DNA of 64,000 bases, taken from positions 1 through 64,000 of the forward strand of contig CAKSHC010000005.1 of assembly GCA_934456365.1 (NCBI GenBank), given 5' to 3'. Made by a program: the position numbers and the translations under genes. Position 1 is the stretch's first letter. The number at the start of each line of letters is the position of its first letter. This document shows, one piece after another, positions 33,352 to 45,182 of this stretch. The stretch comes from an uncultured Eubacteriales bacterium. Its GTDB lineage: Bacteria; Bacillota; Clostridia; Oscillospirales; UMGS1783. Below the pieces are notes generated by a model. It did no database searches and was not told the origin of the DNA. It saw only the letters and a program-made list of their open reading frames with translations.

Positions 33352-34764
33352 ATGCGGGTTTGGGAAGATCTGGAGCCGAAGCGGGTATTTTTCCATTTTG
33401 AAAATCTGTGCCGCGTGCCTCACGGCTCGGGAAACACAAAAGCGGCAAGCGACTACTGCATGGCCTTTGCCCGGGAGCACGGGCTTTGGGCTCATCGCGA
33501 CGAGCTGGGCGATGTGGTGATCCGCAAGGCGGCCTCGCCGGGCTATGAGAGCCACGCCCCGATCATTCTGCAGGGGCATCTGGATATGGTGTGCGAAAAG
33601 GAGCCGGGCGAAACCATTGATATGGCGCGCGAGGGCCTGCGCCCGGCGCGGGATGGCGATTTTGTTTTCGCCCGGGGCACCACCCTCGGCGGGGACGACG
33701 GGATCGCCGTGGCCATGATCCTTTCGGTTCTGGAAGACGATTCTTTAGCCCATCCGCCGATCGAGGCTTTGTTTACCGTGGATGAGGAAACGGGCATGTA
33801 CGGAGCGGCGGCGCTGGATCCCTCGCTCCTGAAGGGGCGCACGCTGCTCAACCTCGACAGCGAGGACGAAGGCGTGCTGACGGTGGGCTGCGCGGGCGGC
33901 GCCCGGGCCGAGCTTTGCCGGAAAGGACAGGAAGAGCCCCTGACCCAGCCGGCTTACGAAGTGGTGCTCGGCGGGCTGACCGGCGGGCATTCGGGAGTTG
34001 AGATCGATCGTGGTCGATACAACGCCAACAAGCTGATGGGCGAATTTCTCGCTTCGCTTTCTTCGGACTTTTCGCTGGTCTCTCTCGCCGGCGGCGAGAA
34101 GGACAACGCCATTCCCCGGGAATGCCGGGCGGTGGTTTCCTGCGCCGTTTCGCCCGAGGCGGCTGCAGCGGCCTTTGCGGCCTCGCATCAGAATCCGAAC
34201 GATCCCGGCCTGTTTCTTCGGGTTTCTCCGGCAAAGGCCGAGCGCGGGCTGAGCGTTGCGGATTCGCGGCAGACGGTCGGGCTTCTGTGCGAGCTGCCCT
34301 GCGGGGTGCAGGAGATGAGCCCGGATCTTCCCGGCCTTGTGCAGACCTCGCTCAATCTTGGCGTGCTGCGCTTAAAGGATGGAGAGCTTACCGCCACCTT
34401 CTCGGTGCGCAGCAGCGTGGGGGCCCGCAAGGCGGCGCTTCTGGAGCAGCTGCGGGCCATCGGCGCGCGCTTCGGCGCGGCCTACAGCGACCACGGCCAT
34501 TATCCGGCTTGGGAATTCCGGGCCGAGTCGCCGCTGCGGGATGTGATGGTGGCTGTTTACGAAAGGCTGACCGGGAAAAAACCGGAGGTCGTGACCATCC
34601 ATGCGGGACTGGAGTGCGGGCTTTTTGCCGAGAAGCTGCCCGGGCTGGACGCCGTTTCCTTCGGGCCGGAACTTCTGGATATTCATACGCCGCGGGAGCG
34701 GCTGTCGATTTCCTCGACGGCGCGTACCTATGCGTATCTTTGTCAGGTAATTCAATCTCTATAA
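33352..34764 (+). CDS. pepD: Beta-Ala-His (aminoacyl-histidine) dipeptidase, M20 family
   Basis: The 470-residue zinc peptidase of the PepD (M20C) type cleaves dipeptides. Metal-ligand and catalytic segments are visible: LQGHLDMVCEKEPG, TLGGDDGIAVAMIL, FTVDEETGMYGAAALD and HAGLECGLFAEKLPGLD. The start has AAGGAGG 8 bp upstream. It opens a run of three peptidase genes that look like one peptide-utilisation operon. Confidence 0.93.
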   Translation: MRVWEDLEPKRVFFHFENLCRVPHGSGNTKAASDYCMAFAREHGLWAHRDELGDVVIRKAASPGYESHAPIILQGHLDMVCEKEPGETIDMAREGLRPARDGDFVFARGTTLGGDDGIAVAMILSVLEDDSLAHPPIEALFTVDEETGMYGAAALDPSLLKGRTLLNLDSEDEGVLTVGCAGGARAELCRKGQEEPLTQPAYEVVLGGLTGGHSGVEIDRGRYNANKLMGEFLASLSSDFSLVSLAGGEKDNAIPRECRAVVSCAVSPEAAAAAFAASHQNPNDPGLFLRVSPAKAERGLSVADSRQTVGLLCELPCGVQEMSPDLPGLVQTSLNLGVLRLKDGELTATFSVRSSVGARKAALLEQLRAIGARFGAAYSDHGHYPAWEFRAESPLRDVMVAVYERLTGKKPEVVTIHAGLECGLFAEKLPGLDAVSFGPELLDIHTPRERLSISSTARTYAYLCQVIQSL

Positions 34765-34779
34765 AAAGGAGTGGAAAAA

Positions 34780-35850
34780 ATGATTCAGGAAAGAATGCAG
34801 AAAATTCAGGAGCATCTGGGGGAGAAGGAGGCGCTTTTGATCACCTCGGTCCCCAATCGGTACTACTTCACCGGCTTTGAGAGCAGCGCGGGCTCGGTTG
34901 TGATCTTCCGCGACGCCGCCTACTTCCTCATCGATTTCCGGTATTTTGAAAAGGCCAAGAGTGTGGTCGATTCCTGCGAGGTGCGCTTGAGCGAGCGCCC
35001 GGTTTCCGAGATCGGGCAGCTGCTGGCCCGCCACGGCGCGCGAAAGCTCTTTGTGGAGGCGCGCTCGACCTCGGTCGCCACGCTGCGCGCCTATCGGGAG
35101 GCGCTGGTCGGGGTGGAGATCTCGGAGGAAGACACGATGGACGCGCTCATCGAATCGATGCGCGCCATCAAAACCGAAGAGGAGGTCCAGCGCATTGAGG
35201 CCGCGCAGGCCCTGACCGACGATACCTTCTCCTACATCCTCGAGCGGATCGCCCCGGGGCGGACCGAGCGCGATGTGATGCTCGATATGGAATTTTATAT
35301 GCGCAAGCTCGGGAGCGAGGGCGTTTCCTTCGACTTCATCGTGGTTTCCGGCAAAAACTCCTCGCTGCCGCACGGGGTGCCCACCGATAAGAAGATCGAA
35401 AAGGGCGATTTCCTGACCATGGACTTCGGCGCGATCGTGGACGGCTATCATTCCGATATGACCCGCACGGTTGCCGTCGGCGCGGCGAGCGAAGAAATGA
35501 AAAAGGTTTACAACACGGTGCTGGAAGCCCAGCTGGCCGCGATCGAGGCCGTGCGCCCCGGCGTGGTTTGCAGGGATATCGACACCATCGCCCGCAACCT
35601 CATCTACCGCGCGGGCTATGAAGGCTGCTTCGGTCATGGGCTGGGCCACAGCGTGGGGCTTGAGATCCATGAGAACCCCAATTTCAACACCCGCTGCGAA
35701 ACCATTCTGCCCCAGGGCGCGATCATGACGGTCGAGCCGGGCATTTATCTGGAAAACCGGTTCGGCGTGCGCATCGAGGATATGGTGTACGTCACCGAAG
35801 ACGGCTGCCGGGATCTGACCCGTTCGGCCAAGAATCTGATTGTGCTGTAA
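34780..35850 (+). CDS. Xaa-Pro aminopeptidase-type M24 peptidase
   Basis: The 356-residue protein has a creatinase-like N-terminal domain and an M24 metalloprotease domain. Ligands are visible in FLTMDFGAIVDGYHSDMTRT, GHGLGHSVGLEIHE, MTVEPGIYLEN and GVRIEDMVYV. I chose ATG 34780 because AAGGAG (34766-34771) lies 8 bp upstream; the in-frame GTG at 34771 overlaps that Shine-Dalgarno. It follows pepD by 15 bp and precedes pepT by 10 bp. Confidence 0.92.
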   Translation: MIQERMQKIQEHLGEKEALLITSVPNRYYFTGFESSAGSVVIFRDAAYFLIDFRYFEKAKSVVDSCEVRLSERPVSEIGQLLARHGARKLFVEARSTSVATLRAYREALVGVEISEEDTMDALIESMRAIKTEEEVQRIEAAQALTDDTFSYILERIAPGRTERDVMLDMEFYMRKLGSEGVSFDFIVVSGKNSSLPHGVPTDKKIEKGDFLTMDFGAIVDGYHSDMTRTVAVGAASEEMKKVYNTVLEAQLAAIEAVRPGVVCRDIDTIARNLIYRAGYEGCFGHGLGHSVGLEIHENPNFNTRCETILPQGAIMTVEPGIYLENRFGVRIEDMVYVTEDGCRDLTRSAKNLIVL

Positions 35851-35860
35851 GGAGGCCTTT

Positions 35861-37057
35861 ATGGAAGCGATCGATCGGTTTCTGCGCTACGTTTCGTTTG
35901 ACACGCAGTCGGACGAGAATTCGCAGACGGTGCCCTCCACCGCCAAGCAGAAGCTTTTGGGCGAGGAGCTGGCCCGGGAGCTGCGCGAGCTGGGGCTGCG
36001 CGACGCCGGCATGGATGAAAACGGCTACGTTTACGGCTTTTTGCCGCCCTCCGAAGGGCGCGAGGATGTTTTGGGCCTGATCTCGCACATGGACACGGCG
36101 CCCGGAGTGAGCGGCGCGAATGTGCGCCCCCGGGTGGAGCTCTTTACGGGCGAGGATCTGGAGCTCGGGGCCGGGGTGGTGCTTTCCGAGAAGGATTTCC
36201 CCTTTTTGGCCAAATACCGCGGCCGCGAGCTGATCGTGACCGACGGGACGACTCTGCTCGGCGCTGACGATAAGGCCGGTGTGGCCGAGATCGTGTCGGC
36301 CGTGGCGTATTTTGCCGAGCATCCCGAGCTGCCGCATAAGGGGGTGGCCGTTTGCTTCACTCCCGACGAGGAGATCGGCTCAGGCGCGGATCATTTTGAT
36401 TTTTCCCGCTTCCCGGCCAAGGTGGCCTATACGGTTGACGGCGGCGAGCTGGGCGAGATCGAATACGAGAATTTCAACGCCGCGTCGGTGCGGGTGAAGG
36501 TGCATGGGCTCAACATCCATCCCGGCTCCGCCAAAAACCGGATGAAGAATGCGGCGCTGCTGCTCCACGAGTGGATCTCCCTGTTTCCGCCGGCCGAAAC
36601 CCCCGCCCATACCGAGGGCTACGAGGGCTTTTACCACCTGTGCGAGATGGCGGGCGACGAGTCGGAGGCCAAGGCTTCGATGATCGTGCGCGACCACGAC
36701 CGCGCCCTCTTTGAGGCGCGTAAAAACACGGTGGAGCGCATCACCCGCTACCTCAACGAGAAATACGGCGAAGGCACCTTCGAGCTGGAGATGCGCGACA
36801 GCTACTATAATATGAAAGAAAAGATCCTGCCCCACATGGAGCTGATCGACAACGCCCGCGCCGCCATGGAGGCGGTGGGAGTGGAGCCGAATGTGGTTTC
36901 CATCCGCGGCGGCACCGACGGGGCTCGCCTTTCCTACGAAGGGCTGCCCTGCCCGAACCTCTGCACCGGCGGGATGAACTTCCATGGGGTGCACGAGTGC
37001 ATCCCGGTGTTTGCCCTCGAGCGCATGACCCGTGTGCTCATTGAACTGCTGAAATAA
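35861..37057 (+). CDS. pepT: Tripeptidase T
   Basis: PepT (M20B) removes N-terminal residues from tripeptides in the cytoplasm. The 398-residue protein has LISHMDTAPGVSGANVRP, TTLLGADDKAGVAEIVSA, FTPDEEIGSGADHFD and TGGMNFHGVHECIP. The ATG at 35861 follows AAGGAGG. It is the last gene of the peptidase group and a terminator follows. Confidence 0.94.
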   Translation: MEAIDRFLRYVSFDTQSDENSQTVPSTAKQKLLGEELARELRELGLRDAGMDENGYVYGFLPPSEGREDVLGLISHMDTAPGVSGANVRPRVELFTGEDLELGAGVVLSEKDFPFLAKYRGRELIVTDGTTLLGADDKAGVAEIVSAVAYFAEHPELPHKGVAVCFTPDEEIGSGADHFDFSRFPAKVAYTVDGGELGEIEYENFNAASVRVKVHGLNIHPGSAKNRMKNAALLLHEWISLFPPAETPAHTEGYEGFYHLCEMAGDESEAKASMIVRDHDRALFEARKNTVERITRYLNEKYGEGTFELEMRDSYYNMKEKILPHMELIDNARAAMEAVGVEPNVVSIRGGTDGARLSYEGLPCPNLCTGGMNFHGVHECIPVFALERMTRVLIELLK

Positions 37058-37060
37058 GGG

Positions 37061-37087
37061 AAGGCCCCGGGAGGGGCCTTCTTTTTT
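37061..37087 (+). terminator. Intrinsic terminator after pepT
   Basis: An 8-bp stem AAGGCCCC/GGGGCCTT with a GGGA loop is followed by CTTTTTT. Confidence 0.88.
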
Positions 37088-37100
37088 CTGCGGGAAATGG

Positions 37101-37129
37101 TTGGAATTTGTCTGATTTTGTGGTATACT
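37101..37129 (+). promoter_or_regulatory. Promoter of the yigZ-like gene
   Basis: TTGGAA (37101-37106), 17-bp spacer, TATACT (37124-37129). Confidence 0.7.
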
Positions 37130-37159
37130 TCTTTTATTCTGCCAAAAGGGGGGAGCTCG

Positions 37160-37777
37160 ATGGAATATCGGACGGTGCGGGAGCGCGCGGAGGATTTTTT
37201 CCTCGAAAAGCGCTCGCGCTTCATCGGCTCGATCGCCCCGGCGCAAACCGAGGAGGAGGCGCTGCGGTTTCTGGCTGAGATCCGAAGCGAGCATCCGCAG
37301 GCGCGCCATCATGTTTATGCCTATCTCCTGCGCGAGCGCAACACCACTCGCTTTTCCGACGCGGGCGAGCCTTCGGGCACCGGCGGCGCGCCGGTTCTGG
37401 GGGTGCTGCAAAAGGAGGGGCTGACCGACGTGGTTTTGGTGGTGACCCGCTATTTCGGCGGCACGCTGCTGGGCGCCGGCGGGCTGACGCGGGCCTATGC
37501 CCATGCCGCCAAGCTGGCGGTGGATAAGGCCTCGATCCGGGTGATGCGCCTTTGCGCTTCGGTGCGGGTGAGCTGCCCTTATGCGCTTTACGATCGCCTG
37601 GCCGCCGCCCTTTCCGACGCGGCGCTGAGCGATCCCGCCTTTACCGATTCGGTTTCCTTTTCCCTGACGGCTCCCGCCGACGAGCTGCCCCGGCTTTGCG
37701 AGCGGGTGCGCGCCCTTTCGGCCGGAAAGGCGCAGATTTCGCCGGGCGAAGAAAAATTCGCCGAATTTGCGAAATAA
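37160..37777 (+). CDS. YigZ/IMPACT-family protein
   Basis: The 205-residue protein has the UPF0029 N-terminal domain (ERAEDFFLEKRSRFIGSIAP, HHVYAYLLRE, FSDAGEPSGTGGAPVL, VVTRYFGGTLLGAGGL) and a smaller DUF1949-like C-terminal half. Its role is not settled; relatives of IMPACT influence translation control in eukaryotes. The ATG at 37160 has GGGGGGAG upstream, and the promoter at 37101-37129 excludes the longer frame from 37097. Confidence 0.9.
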   Translation: MEYRTVRERAEDFFLEKRSRFIGSIAPAQTEEEALRFLAEIRSEHPQARHHVYAYLLRERNTTRFSDAGEPSGTGGAPVLGVLQKEGLTDVVLVVTRYFGGTLLGAGGLTRAYAHAAKLAVDKASIRVMRLCASVRVSCPYALYDRLAAALSDAALSDPAFTDSVSFSLTAPADELPRLCERVRALSAGKAQISPGEEKFAEFAK

Positions 37778-37837
37778 AAGAGGAATTTGGGGATTTGGCG
37801 CGTATTAGTTAGATGAGAAGAAAAAGGAGGGCTGCGG

Positions 37838-38836
37838 ATGAACGTGCGCGAAATGCTCGAGCAGCGGGAGAGGGACACGCTCTCGCCCCGCGCGGCGCTT
37901 TCGGAAAAGGCCGAGCGTCGGGTTCCGATCGAGGAGTGCGATATGCGCACGGCCTTTCAGCGGGACCGCGATCGGATCCTGCACGCCAAGGCCTTTTTGC
38001 GTCTCAAGCGCAAGACGCAGGTTTTCCTTTCGCCGGAAGGGGATCACTACCGCACCCGGCTGACGCATACGCTGGAGGTCGCCCAGATCGCCCGTTCGAT
38101 CGCGCGGGCGCTGCGGCTCAATGAGGATCTGTGCGAAGCGGCGGCCCTGGGCCACGACCTGGGCCACACCCCCTTCGGCCATGCGGGCGAGCGGGCGCTG
38201 CGGGAGGTGTATCCTCCGGGCTTTTACCACTACGAGCAGAGCGTGCGGGTGGTGACGCGGCTCGAGCATGTAGGACGGGGGCTGAACCTGACCGAAGCCA
38301 CCATCGACGCCATCGGCCACCATTCGGGCGAGGTTTTGCCTCAAACGCTCGAAGGGCGGGTGGTGCGCATTTCCGATAAGATCGCCTATGCCAACCACGA
38401 TGTGGACGACGCGCTGCGCGCCGGGATTCTGCAGCCGGGGGATGTGCCCTATCGGATCGCCCGGGTGCTCGGCCCCGATTCGCGCACCCGGCTCAACACC
38501 ATGATCCATGCCGTGGTCGAGGGGAGCGCGGATCTGGAGGATATCCGGATGGCCGAGCCCGCCAAAGAGGCGCACCGGCAGCTTTTGGCCTTTTTGTTTG
38601 ATAACGTGTATATCCAATCGGCCGCCAAAACCGAAGAGGGCAAGGCGGAGGATATCGTCAAGCGGCTGTATCGGCATTTCGTGGAAAATCCGCTGAGCCT
38701 GCCCGGGGAATACCAGCTGATTTTAGAGCAGGAGGGGACCGAACAGGCCGTTTGCGACTACATCAGCGGCATGACCGATAATTTCGCCGTAGCAAAATTC
38801 AAGGAGCTTTATCTGCCGGGATTCTGGACAAAATAG
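37838..38836 (+). CDS. dgt: dGTP triphosphohydrolase (HD-domain)
   Basis: The 332-residue protein is a Dgt-type HD phosphohydrolase. It shows YRTRLTHTLEVAQIARSI, the HD doublet in ALGHDLGHTPFGHAGERAL, and a third histidine region YANHDVDDALRAG. It removes triphosphate from dGTP or other dNTPs. It lies directly before dnaG (15 bp), an order common in Clostridia that links nucleotide pool control with replication. Confidence 0.92.
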   Translation: MNVREMLEQRERDTLSPRAALSEKAERRVPIEECDMRTAFQRDRDRILHAKAFLRLKRKTQVFLSPEGDHYRTRLTHTLEVAQIARSIARALRLNEDLCEAAALGHDLGHTPFGHAGERALREVYPPGFYHYEQSVRVVTRLEHVGRGLNLTEATIDAIGHHSGEVLPQTLEGRVVRISDKIAYANHDVDDALRAGILQPGDVPYRIARVLGPDSRTRLNTMIHAVVEGSADLEDIRMAEPAKEAHRQLLAFLFDNVYIQSAAKTEEGKAEDIVKRLYRHFVENPLSLPGEYQLILEQEGTEQAVCDYISGMTDNFAVAKFKELYLPGFWTK

Positions 38837-38851
38837 GAAGGGAGTGAGCCT

Positions 38852-40657
38852 TTGGCCCGAGAGGATTTTGCAGTTTTTGTGGACAATCTCAAGGCCCGTG
38901 CCGTGATCGAGGATGTGGTGGGGCAGTATGTGGCGCTCAAGCGCAACGGCAACCGCTATGTGGGCCTTTGCCCCTTCCATTCCGAGAAAACCGGGTCGTT
39001 TACCGTCTTTGCCGACACCCAATCCTACTACTGCTTCGGCTGCGGAGCGGGCGGCGATGTGATCACCTTCATCCGCTCCATCGAAAACCTGGATTATATG
39101 GACGCGCTCCATTTCCTGGCCGACCGCTATGGGATGACCGTTCCCGAGCGGGAGGGGGAGGGCGAATACCGCCACCGGCGCGCCGTAATCCTGGAGATCA
39201 ACAAAGAGGCGGCGCGGCATTTCCGCGAGGTGCTGCTCTCGCCGGAGGGGGCCGGGTGCCTTGCTTATTACCGCAAGCGCGCCCTGACTGACGCGACCAT
39301 CCGCCACTTCGGCCTGGGCTATGCCAAAGACAGCTGGGACGATCTGGTCGGGCATCTTCGCAAAAAGGGCTATACCTTCGATCAGATCGAAACGGCGGGG
39401 CTCGGCATCCGCGGCAAAAAGGGCGGGCTTTACGATCGCTTTCGCGACCGCGCCATTTTTCCGATCATCGATACCACCGGGAATGTGATCGCTTTCGGCG
39501 GGCGGCGGCTGGACGATACCAAGCCCGACGCGAAATACATCAACTCGCCGGACACCCCGGTTTTCAAAAAAAGCCGCGCGCTGTTCGGCCTGAATTTCGC
39601 CAAAAACGCGCCGGGGGAGAGGCTTCTCCTCTGCGAGGGCAATATCGACGTCATCAGCCTGCACCAGGCCGGCTTTCCCTTTGCCGTGGCCGCCTGCGGC
39701 ACGGCCATCACCAGCGAGCATGCCCGGCTGATGGCGCGCTATGCCAAGGAGGTTTATCTTTCTCTCGATTCCGATGAGGCGGGCCAGCGCGCCGCGCGCA
39801 AGGCGATGGCTCTTTTGGAGGAGGCGGGGCTGCGGGTGAAGGTGCTCAGCTATTCGGGCGCCAAGGATCCGGACGAATATCTTCAAAAATTCGGCCCCGA
39901 ACGCTTTGAGAAGGTGCTGGAGGCTTCGGGAAGCCCGATCCGCTTCGAGCTCAACCGGGCCCTGCGCCAGCACGATCTTTCCATTCCGGAGGAGAAGGCG
40001 GAATTTCTGAAAGCCGCCTGCGCGATCCTGGCCGGGGTCAACAGCCCAGTGGAGCAGGAGATCTATCTCTCCCGGGTGGCGAAGGAAACCGAGATCCCGA
40101 TCGATATGCTGCGCGCCGAGGTCAAAACCATGAGCGAACGCCGGGTGGCCGAAGCGCGGAAGAAGGCTCTGCGCGCCGAACGGGAGCGAACCGATGGGAT
40201 CCGCGACCGGCTCAATCCCGAGCGCTCGGCCAACCTGCGGGCCGCCCGAGCCGAGGAGGCGCTGATCGCCCTTTTGCTCAAGCATCCCGATTACCTCAAA
40301 AAGCTCGATCCGCCGGTTACCGAGGCGGATTTCGTCACAACCTTCAACCGGCGCATCTTCGCGCTGCTCTGGGAGGAGATCGAAGCCGGGCTTTCGCCCT
40401 CGCTTTCTTCGCTGGCCGCGCGTCTGACCACCGAGGAAACGGCGCGGCTGACCCAGTACACTGTTCAGGCCGTGACCGCGGAAGACGAGCTTCAGCTGGC
40501 GCGCGACTGCGCGGAGGTTTTGCACGAGCAGGCCAAACAGGCCTCGCTGGCCGCCCTCTCGCCCGACGAGATACAGAATTATCTGGATAGAAAAAGGAAT
40601 GCCAAGGAAGGAGTCAATTCCGATGGAAGAGAATCAGAAAAAGCAGACCGCCGGTGA
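38852..40657 (+). CDS. dnaG: DNA primase
   Basis: DnaG makes RNA primers at the replication fork. The 601-residue protein has the N-terminal CHC2 zinc finger ([11 protein letters not shown] ... [10 protein letters not shown]), the Toprim core ([18 protein letters not shown] and [14 protein letters not shown]) and a C-terminal DnaB-binding domain. It uses a TTG start at 38852 after GGAAGGGAGTGAG. The end overlaps rpoD by 35 bp: the classical macromolecular synthesis operon dnaG-rpoD. Confidence 0.96.
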   Translation: MAREDFAVFVDNLKARAVIEDVVGQYVALKRNGNRYVGLCPFHSEKTGSFTVFADTQSYYCFGCGAGGDVITFIRSIENLDYMDALHFLADRYGMTVPEREGEGEYRHRRAVILEINKEAARHFREVLLSPEGAGCLAYYRKRALTDATIRHFGLGYAKDSWDDLVGHLRKKGYTFDQIETAGLGIRGKKGGLYDRFRDRAIFPIIDTTGNVIAFGGRRLDDTKPDAKYINSPDTPVFKKSRALFGLNFAKNAPGERLLLCEGNIDVISLHQAGFPFAVAACGTAITSEHARLMARYAKEVYLSLDSDEAGQRAARKAMALLEEAGLRVKVLSYSGAKDPDEYLQKFGPERFEKVLEASGSPIRFELNRALRQHDLSIPEEKAEFLKAACAILAGVNSPVEQEIYLSRVAKETEIPIDMLRAEVKTMSERRVAEARKKALRAERERTDGIRDRLNPERSANLRAARAEEALIALLLKHPDYLKKLDPPVTEADFVTTFNRRIFALLWEEIEAGLSPSLSSLAARLTTEETARLTQYTVQAVTAEDELQLARDCAEVLHEQAKQASLAALSPDEIQNYLDRKRNAKEGVNSDGRESEKADRR

Positions 40658-41777
40658 AAAGCCGGAAAAGAAGCCGGACCACAAGCAGATCATCAAGAAT
40701 CTGATGGATGCCGCACGCGAAAAGGGTGTGATGACACACGATGAGATCCGCGGCTTTTTCACCGACGTGCCCCTGACCTCCGATCAGTTCGATAAGGTGG
40801 TGGAAATGCTCGAGGGCATGGACGTGGAGATTGTGGACAAGTCCTTCGACGAGATCCCCGATGAAGAGCTGGCCGAAGCCGAGGAAACGGGCAGCGAGCT
40901 GATCAAAACCGCCAACCTCGAAGAGGCTCTTTCCTCGGAGGGCATCGCGGTCGACGATCCCGTGAAGATCTACCTCAAGGAGATCGGCCGGGTGCCTCTT
41001 CTTTCCAACGAAGAGGAACAGGAGCTGGCCCGCCGGATGGAGGAGGGCGACGAAGAAGCCCGTGCCAAGCTCTGCGAGGCCAACCTGCGCCTTGTGGTGA
41101 GCATCGCCAAGCGCTACGCCGGGCGCGGCATGCAGTTCCTCGACCTGATCCAGGAAGGCAATATGGGCCTGATCAAGGCGGTGGAAAAGTTCGACTACAG
41201 CAAGGGCTATAAATTTTCCACCTACGCGACCTGGTGGATCCGTCAGGCCATCACCCGCGCCATCGCCGATCAGGCGCGCACCATCCGCATCCCGGTGCAC
41301 ATGGTGGAAACCATCAACAAGGTCATGCGCGTGGAGCGGCAGCTTCTGCAGGAGCTCGGCCGCCAGCCCAGCCCGGACGAGGTGGCCCGCGAAATGGGCA
41401 TGAGCGTGGAGAAGATCCGCGAGGTGCTCAAGATCGCGCAGGAGCCGATTCCTCTGGAAACGCCGATCGGCGAGGAGGAAGACAGCCACCTCGGCGACTT
41501 CATCCCCGATGAAGACATCACCGCCCCGGCCGACGCCGCCTCGCAGGTGATGCTCAAGGAGGAGCTGGAGGATGTGCTCAAAACGCTGACCGACCGCGAG
41601 GCCAAGGTGCTGAAAATGCGCTTCGGGCTGGAGGACGGCCGGATGCGCACCCTCGAGGAGGTCGGCCGCGATTTCAACGTGACCCGCGAGCGGATCCGTC
41701 AGATCGAAGCCAAGGCTCTGCGCAAGCTGCGCCACCCCTCGCGCTCCAAGCGCCTGAAGGACTTTTTGGAAGAGTAA
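40623..41777 (+). CDS. rpoD: RNA polymerase primary sigma factor (sigma-A)
   Basis: The 384-residue housekeeping sigma factor has all regions: region 1.2 ([17 protein letters not shown]), 2.4 ([20 protein letters not shown], quoted in part), 3 and the region 4 helix-turn-helix ([20 protein letters not shown]). The start ATG at 40623 lies inside the 3' end of dnaG with GGAAGGAG about 9 bp upstream. An earlier in-frame ATG at 40599 is less well placed. Confidence 0.97.
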   Translation: MEENQKKQTAGEKPEKKPDHKQIIKNLMDAAREKGVMTHDEIRGFFTDVPLTSDQFDKVVEMLEGMDVEIVDKSFDEIPDEELAEAEETGSELIKTANLEEALSSEGIAVDDPVKIYLKEIGRVPLLSNEEEQELARRMEEGDEEARAKLCEANLRLVVSIAKRYAGRGMQFLDLIQEGNMGLIKAVEKFDYSKGYKFSTYATWWIRQAITRAIADQARTIRIPVHMVETINKVMRVERQLLQELGRQPSPDEVAREMGMSVEKIREVLKIAQEPIPLETPIGEEEDSHLGDFIPDEDITAPADAASQVMLKEELEDVLKTLTDREAKVLKMRFGLEDGRMRTLEEVGRDFNVTRERIRQIEAKALRKLRHPSRSKRLKDFLEE

Positions 41778-41784
41778 ATTACGG

Positions 41785-41813
41785 TTGAATTCGTTTGGCC
41801 GTTGTGGTACAAT
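41785..41813 (+). promoter_or_regulatory. Promoter of tig
   Basis: TTGAAT (41785-41790), 17-bp spacer, TACAAT (41808-41813). Confidence 0.7.
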
Positions 41814-41848
41814 ATAAAAATGTTAAAATAAACCGGAGGAAAGTTTTC

Positions 41849-43189
41849 ATGAAACTGATCAGCGTCAACAAAAAGGAAAAGAGCGTCGTCGAGCTCGAGA
41901 TCGAGGTCAAGGGCGCCGCTTTCAAAAAGGCCGTTGAGGAGGCCTACAACGAAATGGCCCCCAACATCTCGGTGCGCGGCTTCCGCAAGGGCCATGCTCC
42001 GCGCCACATTGTGGAGAAGATGTACGGCAAGGGCGCTTTTTATGAGAAGGCCGTGAACAAAACCTATCCCGACGCCTACGAGGCCGCCGTCAAGGAGGCC
42101 GGGCTCGACGCGGTGGCCCACGGCGAGGTCGAAATCAAGGATATCAACGACGAAGGCTATATCTTCCTGGCGCAGGTTCCCGTGCGCCCCGAGGTGAAGC
42201 TGGGCGAATACAAGGGACTGAGCGCCGAAAAGGACGAGGTGAAGATCGACGACCACGAGGTCGAGCATGAGCTCGAGCACATCCAGAAGGCCCATGCCCG
42301 CACCGTGGAGGTTTCCGATCGTGCCGCGCAGATGGGCGACACCGTGGTTCTCGATTTCGAGGGCTTTGTCGACGGCGCACCTTTCGAGGGCGGCAAGGGC
42401 GAGAATTATACCCTCAAGCTCGGCTCCGGTTCCTTCATCCCCGGCTTTGAGGAGCAGCTGGCCGGCAAAACCATCGATGAAGACGCGACCGTTTCGGTCA
42501 CCTTCCCCGAGGATTACCACGAGAAGAGCCTGGCCGGCAAGCCCGCCGAGTTCAAGTGCAAGATCCATGCCATCAAGTATGAAGAGCTGCCCGAGCTGGA
42601 CGATGAATTCGCCAAGGACGTCAGCGAGTTCGACACTCTGGCCGACTACAAGGCCGATATCAAAAAGCATCTGACCGAGTATGCCGAAGCCCATGCCGAC
42701 CGGATGGCCGAGCAGAAGGTGATGGATCAGATCATCGAAGGTGTGCAGGCCGAGATCCCCGACGCCATGATCGAAGCCCAGCTCGATCAGATGGTCAATG
42801 AATACGATCAGAATATGCGCCAGCAGGGGCTGGATCTGCAGACCTATCTGAAGTATACCAACTCCACGGTGGATCAGTTCCGCGACGGCTTCCGCGAAAA
42901 CGCCGAGAAAACCGTCAAGGCCCGCCTGGCGCTGGAAGAGATCGCCAAGCTTGAGAAGATCGCCGTGGGCGAAGACGATATCGAAGCCGAATACAAGCGC
43001 ATTGCCGATCAGTACAGCGTGCCCGTCGAGCAGGTGAAGGCCTTCATCCCGGCCGACCAGCTGAGCGAGGACATCGCGGTGGATAAGGCGCTCAAGTTCG
43101 TGATGGCGCAGGCCAAGATCACCGTGAAAAAGGCGGCCGCCAAAAAGCCGGCTGCCAAGAAGAGCGCGGCCAAGAAAACCGAGGAATGA
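41849..43189 (+). CDS. tig: Trigger factor with lysine-rich tail
   Basis: This ribosome-associated chaperone and prolyl isomerase has 446 residues. It shows the ribosome-binding signature in SVRGFRKGHAPRHIVEKMYG, an FKBP-type domain (MGDTVVLDFEGFVDGAPFEG, GSGSFIPGFEEQLAG) and a helical C-terminal domain. The last 20 residues or so form a lysine/alanine/proline tail, KKAAAKKPAAKKSAAKKTEE, unusual for trigger factor and reminiscent of histone-like tails. It precedes clpP and clpX, a common order linking folding and proteolysis. Confidence 0.96.
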   Translation: MKLISVNKKEKSVVELEIEVKGAAFKKAVEEAYNEMAPNISVRGFRKGHAPRHIVEKMYGKGAFYEKAVNKTYPDAYEAAVKEAGLDAVAHGEVEIKDINDEGYIFLAQVPVRPEVKLGEYKGLSAEKDEVKIDDHEVEHELEHIQKAHARTVEVSDRAAQMGDTVVLDFEGFVDGAPFEGGKGENYTLKLGSGSFIPGFEEQLAGKTIDEDATVSVTFPEDYHEKSLAGKPAEFKCKIHAIKYEELPELDDEFAKDVSEFDTLADYKADIKKHLTEYAEAHADRMAEQKVMDQIIEGVQAEIPDAMIEAQLDQMVNEYDQNMRQQGLDLQTYLKYTNSTVDQFRDGFRENAEKTVKARLALEEIAKLEKIAVGEDDIEAEYKRIADQYSVPVEQVKAFIPADQLSEDIAVDKALKFVMAQAKITVKKAAAKKPAAKKSAAKKTEE

Positions 43190-43270
43190 TCCTTCGGGAT
43201 AAATCGGATTCGGCTGCGAATACTATAGGGCGCAGAACTTTTGCGGCCCGGAGAAAGTGAGTAGAAACCG

Positions 43271-43864
43271 ATGCGTGAACACATGAGTTTAGTCCCGATG
43301 GTGGTCGAGCAGACCAACCGCGGCGAACGGTCCTATGATATTTATTCCCGCCTTCTCAACGATCGGATCATCTTCCTCTCGGAAGAGGTCAACGATGTGA
43401 CGGCCTCTCTGGTGGTGGCTCAGCTTCTGTATCTGGAGTCGCAGGACAGCGAGAAGGATATCAACTTTTATATCAACAGCCCCGGCGGCTCGGTTTCGGC
43501 CGGCCTCGCCATCTACGACACCATGAATTACATCCAGTGCGATGTTTCCACCATCTGCGTGGGCATGGCGGCGAGCATGGGCGCCTTTCTGCTGGCGGCC
43601 GGCGCCAAGGGCAAGCGCTTTGCGCTGCCCAACAGCGAGATCATGATCCATCAGCCGCTCGGCGGCGCGCAGGGGCAGGCCAGCGACGTGATCATCCACG
43701 CCGACCATATCAAAAACACCCGCGCCAAGCTCAATCAGATCCTGGCCGACGCCACGGGCAAGCCGCTTTCGGTGATCGAACAGGACACCGACCGCGACAA
43801 TTTCCTCTCGGCCGCCGCGGCTGCCGAGTACGGTCTGATCGACAAAGTGATCGCAAAACGATAA
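43271..43864 (+). CDS. clpP: ATP-dependent Clp protease proteolytic subunit
   Basis: This serine protease forms the barrel of ClpXP. The 197-residue protein has the nucleophile serine in [15 protein letters not shown], histidine in [14 protein letters not shown] and aspartate in [12 protein letters not shown]. It lies 81 bp after tig and 16 bp before clpX, so ClpXP is produced from one transcript. Confidence 0.96.
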   Translation: MREHMSLVPMVVEQTNRGERSYDIYSRLLNDRIIFLSEEVNDVTASLVVAQLLYLESQDSEKDINFYINSPGGSVSAGLAIYDTMNYIQCDVSTICVGMAASMGAFLLAAGAKGKRFALPNSEIMIHQPLGGAQGQASDVIIHADHIKNTRAKLNQILADATGKPLSVIEQDTDRDNFLSAAAAAEYGLIDKVIAKR

Positions 43865-43880
43865 TCCGGGAGAATCTGGC

Positions 43881-45178
<1,298 letters not shown>

Positions 45179-45182
<4 letters not shown>

